A program made the position numbers and the translations under genes. A stretch of 64,000 bases of DNA, taken from Nonlabens spongiae (GTDB lineage Bacteria > Bacteroidota > Bacteroidia > Flavobacteriales > Flavobacteriaceae). This document shows, one piece after another, positions 61,017 to 64,000 of the stretch. Every line of letters begins with the position of its first letter. Within the stretch, counting starts at the first letter, position 1. The stretch is taken from positions 2,756,501-2,820,500 of the forward strand of contig NZ_CP019344.1 of the NCBI RefSeq assembly GCF_002117125.1. The letters run 5' to 3'. The notes below the pieces were generated by a model, which was not told the DNA's origin, made no database searches, and saw only the letters and a list, made by a program, of their open reading frames with translations.

Positions 61017-61445
61017 ATGACTGCCCGATCAAAACCCAATGTACTGTTTTACATCATTGCACTCGTTTTTCTATTGTGGAATTTAATAGGAGTGGGATTT
61101 TTCTTCACAGAAATGTTTGCTGAAGACATGATCGTAGCTCAGATGAATGAGCATCAGGAACGTATCTACGAGAATAGGCCTGCCTGGTACATGGGGAATT
61201 ATGCGCTTGCTGTTTTTGCAGGACTCGTTGCTTGCATCGCAATGCTGTTCAAACATAGATCAGCAGTCTTGTTTGCAGCGATTTCTTTTTTAGCTGTATT
61301 GATTTCTACCGCTTTCAATTTCTCAGTAGGTGCCTGGGAATATGTTTCAACTGCAGATCTTGTCACCTTTCTATTAGTTCCTATCATGGGTTTTTTGCTG
61401 GCGTTATATACTTTGTATGCTCGCAAAAAAGGCTGGTTACGATAG
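61017..61445 (+). CDS. Four-helix membrane protein
   Basis: A 142-residue integral membrane protein with helices VLFYIIALVFLLWNLIGVGFFF, MGNYALAVFAGLVACIAMLF, SAVLFAAISFLAVLISTAF and LVTFLLVPIMGFLLALYTLY, and a charged loop EHQERIYENRPAW between the first two. The pattern W-N-x-x-G and the ENRPAWY loop recur in a common but unnamed Bacteroidota family. Function unknown. It sits convergent with the deacetylase-like gene. Confidence 0.75.
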   Translation: MTARSKPNVLFYIIALVFLLWNLIGVGFFFTEMFAEDMIVAQMNEHQERIYENRPAWYMGNYALAVFAGLVACIAMLFKHRSAVLFAAISFLAVLISTAFNFSVGAWEYVSTADLVTFLLVPIMGFLLALYTLYARKKGWLR

Positions 61446-61452
61446 GTGTGAA

Positions 61453-62382
61453 TTAAACGATTTCAAATATTTCCTTTACAGCTCTGAAGGTATTGGCATG
61501 TGCTTCTATGATCGTTTTGATATCAGGTGAGTAACCGCCGCCCATGCTGCATTGGACGGGTATGAAACGACCTTTTTTAGTTCTCGCTTTCGCGAAAGCG
61601 TCTAAAGCAAAAACATCTCTTTCTTTACAACCTTGAGTACTCATCGATAATCGTCCTAGCTTATCACTTTCCAGAACATCTACCCCACACAGATAAAAAA
61701 TAAAATCGGGTTGCTCTTGAGCAATAAGATCGGGTAGGGTGTGCTTGAGTTCTTTGAGGTAATATTCATCTCCTGAACCATCAGGAACTGCAATATCCAT
61801 GTCGCTCTGTTCTTTTTTGAAAGGGTAGTTACCGGCGCCGTGCATGGAAAAGGTAAAAACAGAGTCATCGTGCTGAAAAATTTCGGCAGTTCCGTTGCCT
61901 TGATGTACGTCTAGATCTACAATTAATATTTTTTCAGCATAACCGTGATGCTGTAAGTACCGGGCCGCGATGGCTTGATCGTTGAGGAGACAGAATGCTT
62001 CGCCATGATCTGAGTAGGCGTGGTGTGTACCGCCCGCAATATTCATGGCCACTCTATATTCTACCGCTTTGAGACATCCTTCAATAGTCCCCTGCGCAAT
62101 ACGCAGTTCTCGATCGACTAGCTGCTCGCTCAATGGAAAGCCCAGTTTGCGTGCGGCTCTTCTATCGAGTGACAGATTCTTGAGATCGTCGAGGTAGTCT
62201 TGGGTATGCACTCTAAGAACATCTGCATCTTGACACAGTCTTGACGGTTTAAAAAAGTCAGCTGCTGTAGCCGTACCTTCATAAAGCAATTGCTCGGGTA
62301 GCAATTCATATTTGATCATGGGGAACCGGTGACCCTCTGGCAGTGGATGTTTGTAAATAGGATGAAAAGCTATAGGAAACAA
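61453..62382 (-). CDS. Histone deacetylase superfamily zinc hydrolase
   Basis: A 309-residue protein. Motifs: IAFHPIYKHPLPEGHRFPM; active-site His pair in NIAGGTHHAYSDHGEAFCLLND; zinc ligands in IVDLDVHQGNGTAEIF and in CGVDVLESDKLGRLSMS. It deacetylates small acetylated amines or proteins in the cytoplasm; bacterial members often act on polyamines or acetoin-related substrates. A palindrome copy (61585) encodes AFAKA near the C-terminus. Monocistronic. Confidence 0.9.
   Translation of the reverse strand: MFPIAFHPIYKHPLPEGHRFPMIKYELLPEQLLYEGTATAADFFKPSRLCQDADVLRVHTQDYLDDLKNLSLDRRAARKLGFPLSEQLVDRELRIAQGTIEGCLKAVEYRVAMNIAGGTHHAYSDHGEAFCLLNDQAIAARYLQHHGYAEKILIVDLDVHQGNGTAEIFQHDDSVFTFSMHGAGNYPFKKEQSDMDIAVPDGSGDEYYLKELKHTLPDLIAQEQPDFIFYLCGVDVLESDKLGRLSMSTQGCKERDVFALDAFAKARTKKGRFIPVQCSMGGGYSPDIKTIIEAHANTFRAVKEIFEIV
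61585..61600. repeat. CGCTTTCGCGAAAGCG palindrome, copy 19
   Basis: Inside the deacetylase-like gene, read as A-F-A-K-A on the minus strand. Confidence 0.95.
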
Positions 62383-62549
62383 GCGCTTTTTGATTCAAAA
62401 ATAATATCTGAATAGCTCACACTTGAGTAGTTTCATATTATTAGGACTGCTTTTTAATTGAATTTACTCGAGACTTGTTGATTAAGACATTGACAAACAG
62501 CAATTTGAATAATTATCAAAAAGCATGTCGCTAAATTGTTTTTTGATAC

Positions 62550-62557
62550 TACTTTTG
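62550..62557 (+). promoter_or_regulatory. -7 promoter element of thiamine receptor transcript
   Basis: TACTTTTG a few bases upstream of the riboswitch, so the transcript would begin with the TPP aptamer. No clear -33 box. Confidence 0.5.
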
Positions 62558-62562
62558 CGCCG

Positions 62563-62634
62563 TCTCAAGGGGTGCCGCAAGGCTGAGATTATACCCGAGG
62601 AACCTGGGCAGGTAATGCTGCCAAGGGAAATAAA
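62563..62634 (+). ncRNA. TPP riboswitch (THI element)
   Basis: Contains the conserved parts AGGGGTGCC and GGCTGAGATTATACCC, then GGAACCTGGGCAGGTAATGC and CCAAGGGAA, as in thi-box aptamers (pyrimidine-sensing CTGAGA, pyrophosphate-sensing ACCTG...GGTAATGC). It lies 100 bases upstream of the TonB receptor ATG. On binding thiamine diphosphate it should lower receptor expression. No strong terminator hairpin is seen before the ATG, so control may act on translation. Confidence 0.93.
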
Positions 62635-62733
62635 CACCACCAGTCGCTCGAGAGGCTGGTACGTTTTGAGCATCCTCCAATTCTATATTAATAACCGAGT
62701 AAATGCCCCTTTTATTTGAACAAAACTGTTCTA

Positions 62734-64000
62734 ATGAAACATTTATCTATGGTTGTAATTGTCGCAGGTTTACTTGCCTCGTCAATTAGCCAAGCACAAA
62801 ATCAACAAGTAAAAGACAGCACTGATGCTGAAAAGCTAGATGAGGTACTGGTAAAGGCGGTACGTGTTGATGCAAACTCGCCCATCACGCACAGCAACCT
62901 GTCCAAAGAAGAGATTGCAAAACGCAATTTAGGCCAAGACATTCCCATTTTACTCAACTACCTACCTTCAGTAGTCACTACCACAGATGCTGGAGCGGGA
63001 ATAGGTTACACTGGAATAAGAATAAGAGGTGTGAGCGCTCAGTCCACAAACGTAACTATTAATGGTATACCTTATTCTGACGCTGAGTCGCTGGGTACTT
63101 TTTGGGTGAACCTGGGAGATTTTGCGTCATCTGTTGAGAATTTACAGGTGCAGCGCGGTGTCGGGACGAGTACGAATGGTAGTGGCGCTTTTGGAGCGAG
63201 TATCAACGTGTTGACTGATGCTGTATCTAGAGAAGCATCTGGTGAGATTTCTAACTCTTTTGGGAGTTTTAATAGTAGAAAGCACACAGTAAAGTTCTCC
63301 ACGGGCTTGATGAATGAGCATTTTGAGATTGCGGGTAGACTTTCTAACATCGCATCAGATGGTTATATAGATCGAGCGTCTACTGATTTGAAATCTTACT
63401 ATTTACAAGGCTCTTACGTAGATGAAAATAGACTTATAAAAGCAGTCATGTTTGGTGGGAATAATGTGACTTATCAATCGTGGTTTGGAATTGATGAAGA
63501 TCAACTTAAAGAAGATCGTAGATTTAATCCTGCAGGTCAGTATACTGATGAAGATGGTAACACTCAGTTCTACGATAATGAAGTGGACGACTATCGCCAG
63601 GACCATTATCAATTGCACTGGAATGAGCGCATCAACAATAGGTTATCTACAAACGTAGCGCTGAACTACACTTATGGTCGTGGATTTTTTGAGCAATATC
63701 GTGAAGATGACGATTTTGATACCTATGGTTTTGATCCTCTAACCGTCAATGGTAGCTTAGTGAATACCACTGACCTTATAAGACGTCGCTGGCTGGATAA
63801 CGATTACTACGTTCTTAACGCAAACGTAAATTATAAGGGTAACCAGATGGATATTATCTCTGGATTTTCCTTTTCACACTACGATGGTGATCATTTTGGC
63901 GAGGTGATCTGGGCACGTTTTGCCAGCCAGAGTGATATCAGAGACCGTTATTACGATGGTAACGGGAAGAAGAATGATTTTTCCGCTTTCGCGAAAGCGA
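62734..64000 (+). CDS. TonB-dependent receptor, probable thiamine transporter (3' end outside window)
   Basis: 422 codons are visible and the frame is open at 64000. Signal peptide MKHLSMVVIVAGLLASSISQAQ; TonB-box-like region KLDEVLVKAVRVD; plug domain with NLGQDIPILLNYLPSVVTTTDAGAGIG, GIRIRGVSAQSTNVTINGIPYSDAES and NLQVQRGVGTSTNGSGAFGASINV, followed by barrel strands. No CarboxypepD_reg domain, unlike the other two receptors. The upstream TPP riboswitch marks it as the outer-membrane thiamine receptor type described in Bacteroidetes (Omr). Ends in palindrome copy 20. Confidence 0.9.
   Translation, partial: MKHLSMVVIVAGLLASSISQAQNQQVKDSTDAEKLDEVLVKAVRVDANSPITHSNLSKEEIAKRNLGQDIPILLNYLPSVVTTTDAGAGIGYTGIRIRGVSAQSTNVTINGIPYSDAESLGTFWVNLGDFASSVENLQVQRGVGTSTNGSGAFGASINVLTDAVSREASGEISNSFGSFNSRKHTVKFSTGLMNEHFEIAGRLSNIASDGYIDRASTDLKSYYLQGSYVDENRLIKAVMFGGNNVTYQSWFGIDEDQLKEDRRFNPAGQYTDEDGNTQFYDNEVDDYRQDHYQLHWNERINNRLSTNVALNYTYGRGFFEQYREDDDFDTYGFDPLTVNGSLVNTTDLIRRRWLDNDYYVLNANVNYKGNQMDIISGFSFSHYDGDHFGEVIWARFASQSDIRDRYYDGNGKKNDFSAFAKA
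63984..63999. repeat. CGCTTTCGCGAAAGCG palindrome, copy 20
   Basis: Inside the thiamine receptor gene at the window edge, read as A-F-A-K-A. Confidence 0.95.

Overview
The window is a piece of chromosome from a marine-type member of the Flavobacteriaceae (Bacteroidota). Signs are TonB-dependent receptors with a CarboxypepD_reg-like front domain, DUF5689/DUF6252/DUF6705-type lipoproteins, promoters of the Bacteroidota kind (TAnnTTTG at -7), A-rich ribosome binding regions and moderate GC. Twenty complete copies of the palindrome CGCTTTCGCGAAAGCG are scattered over it, both between and inside genes. I associate this motif with Nonlabens/Dokdonia-like genomes from memory, so a genus call is only a suggestion.

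Layout. 1-5.0 kb: a cut-off secreted nuclease/phosphatase gene, divergent from a TonB receptor and a DUF5689 lipoprotein. 5.1-17.5 kb: housekeeping genes (thioredoxin, hydrolase, CBS protein, Mrp and NifU iron-sulfur carriers, glutaryl-CoA dehydrogenase-like enzyme, trmN6-rimM-rpsP, TatD, acyltransferase, asparaginase). 17.6-18.1 kb: tRNA-Ser(GGA) followed by four tandem 101-bp repeats that resemble an inverted copy of its own terminator. 18.4-32.7 kb: a core block with ExbB/ExbD/ExbD and a PorT-like barrel, rpoN, asnS, an RND/MMPL exporter, a DUF5686-like protein, frr and pyrH. 33-36 kb: a class I ribonucleotide reductase whose ATP-cone sits on NrdB rather than NrdA. 36.6-38.7 kb: comEC.

38.6-49.9 kb is the least ordinary part. 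Ten minus-strand genes form a locus of DUF2064 glycosyltransferase, Oar-like TonB receptor, solute-binding lipoprotein, two permeases, ATPase (YnjBCD-like ABC importer), two tandem amidotransferase-fold paralogues, a repeat lipoprotein and a radical SAM enzyme. It looks like an uptake-and-processing system for an unknown substrate.

50-64 kb: ferredoxin and its reductase, a GAF histidine kinase, metK, a two-gene lipoprotein cassette (JAMM-like protein plus DUF6705) whose first gene is put out of frame by a run of seven G, a kynurenine/2-aminomuconate catabolic set (kmo, deaminase, dehydrogenase) interrupted by a YefM-YoeB toxin-antitoxin pair, a histone-deacetylase-like hydrolase, and a TPP riboswitch in front of a TonB receptor that runs off the end of the window.
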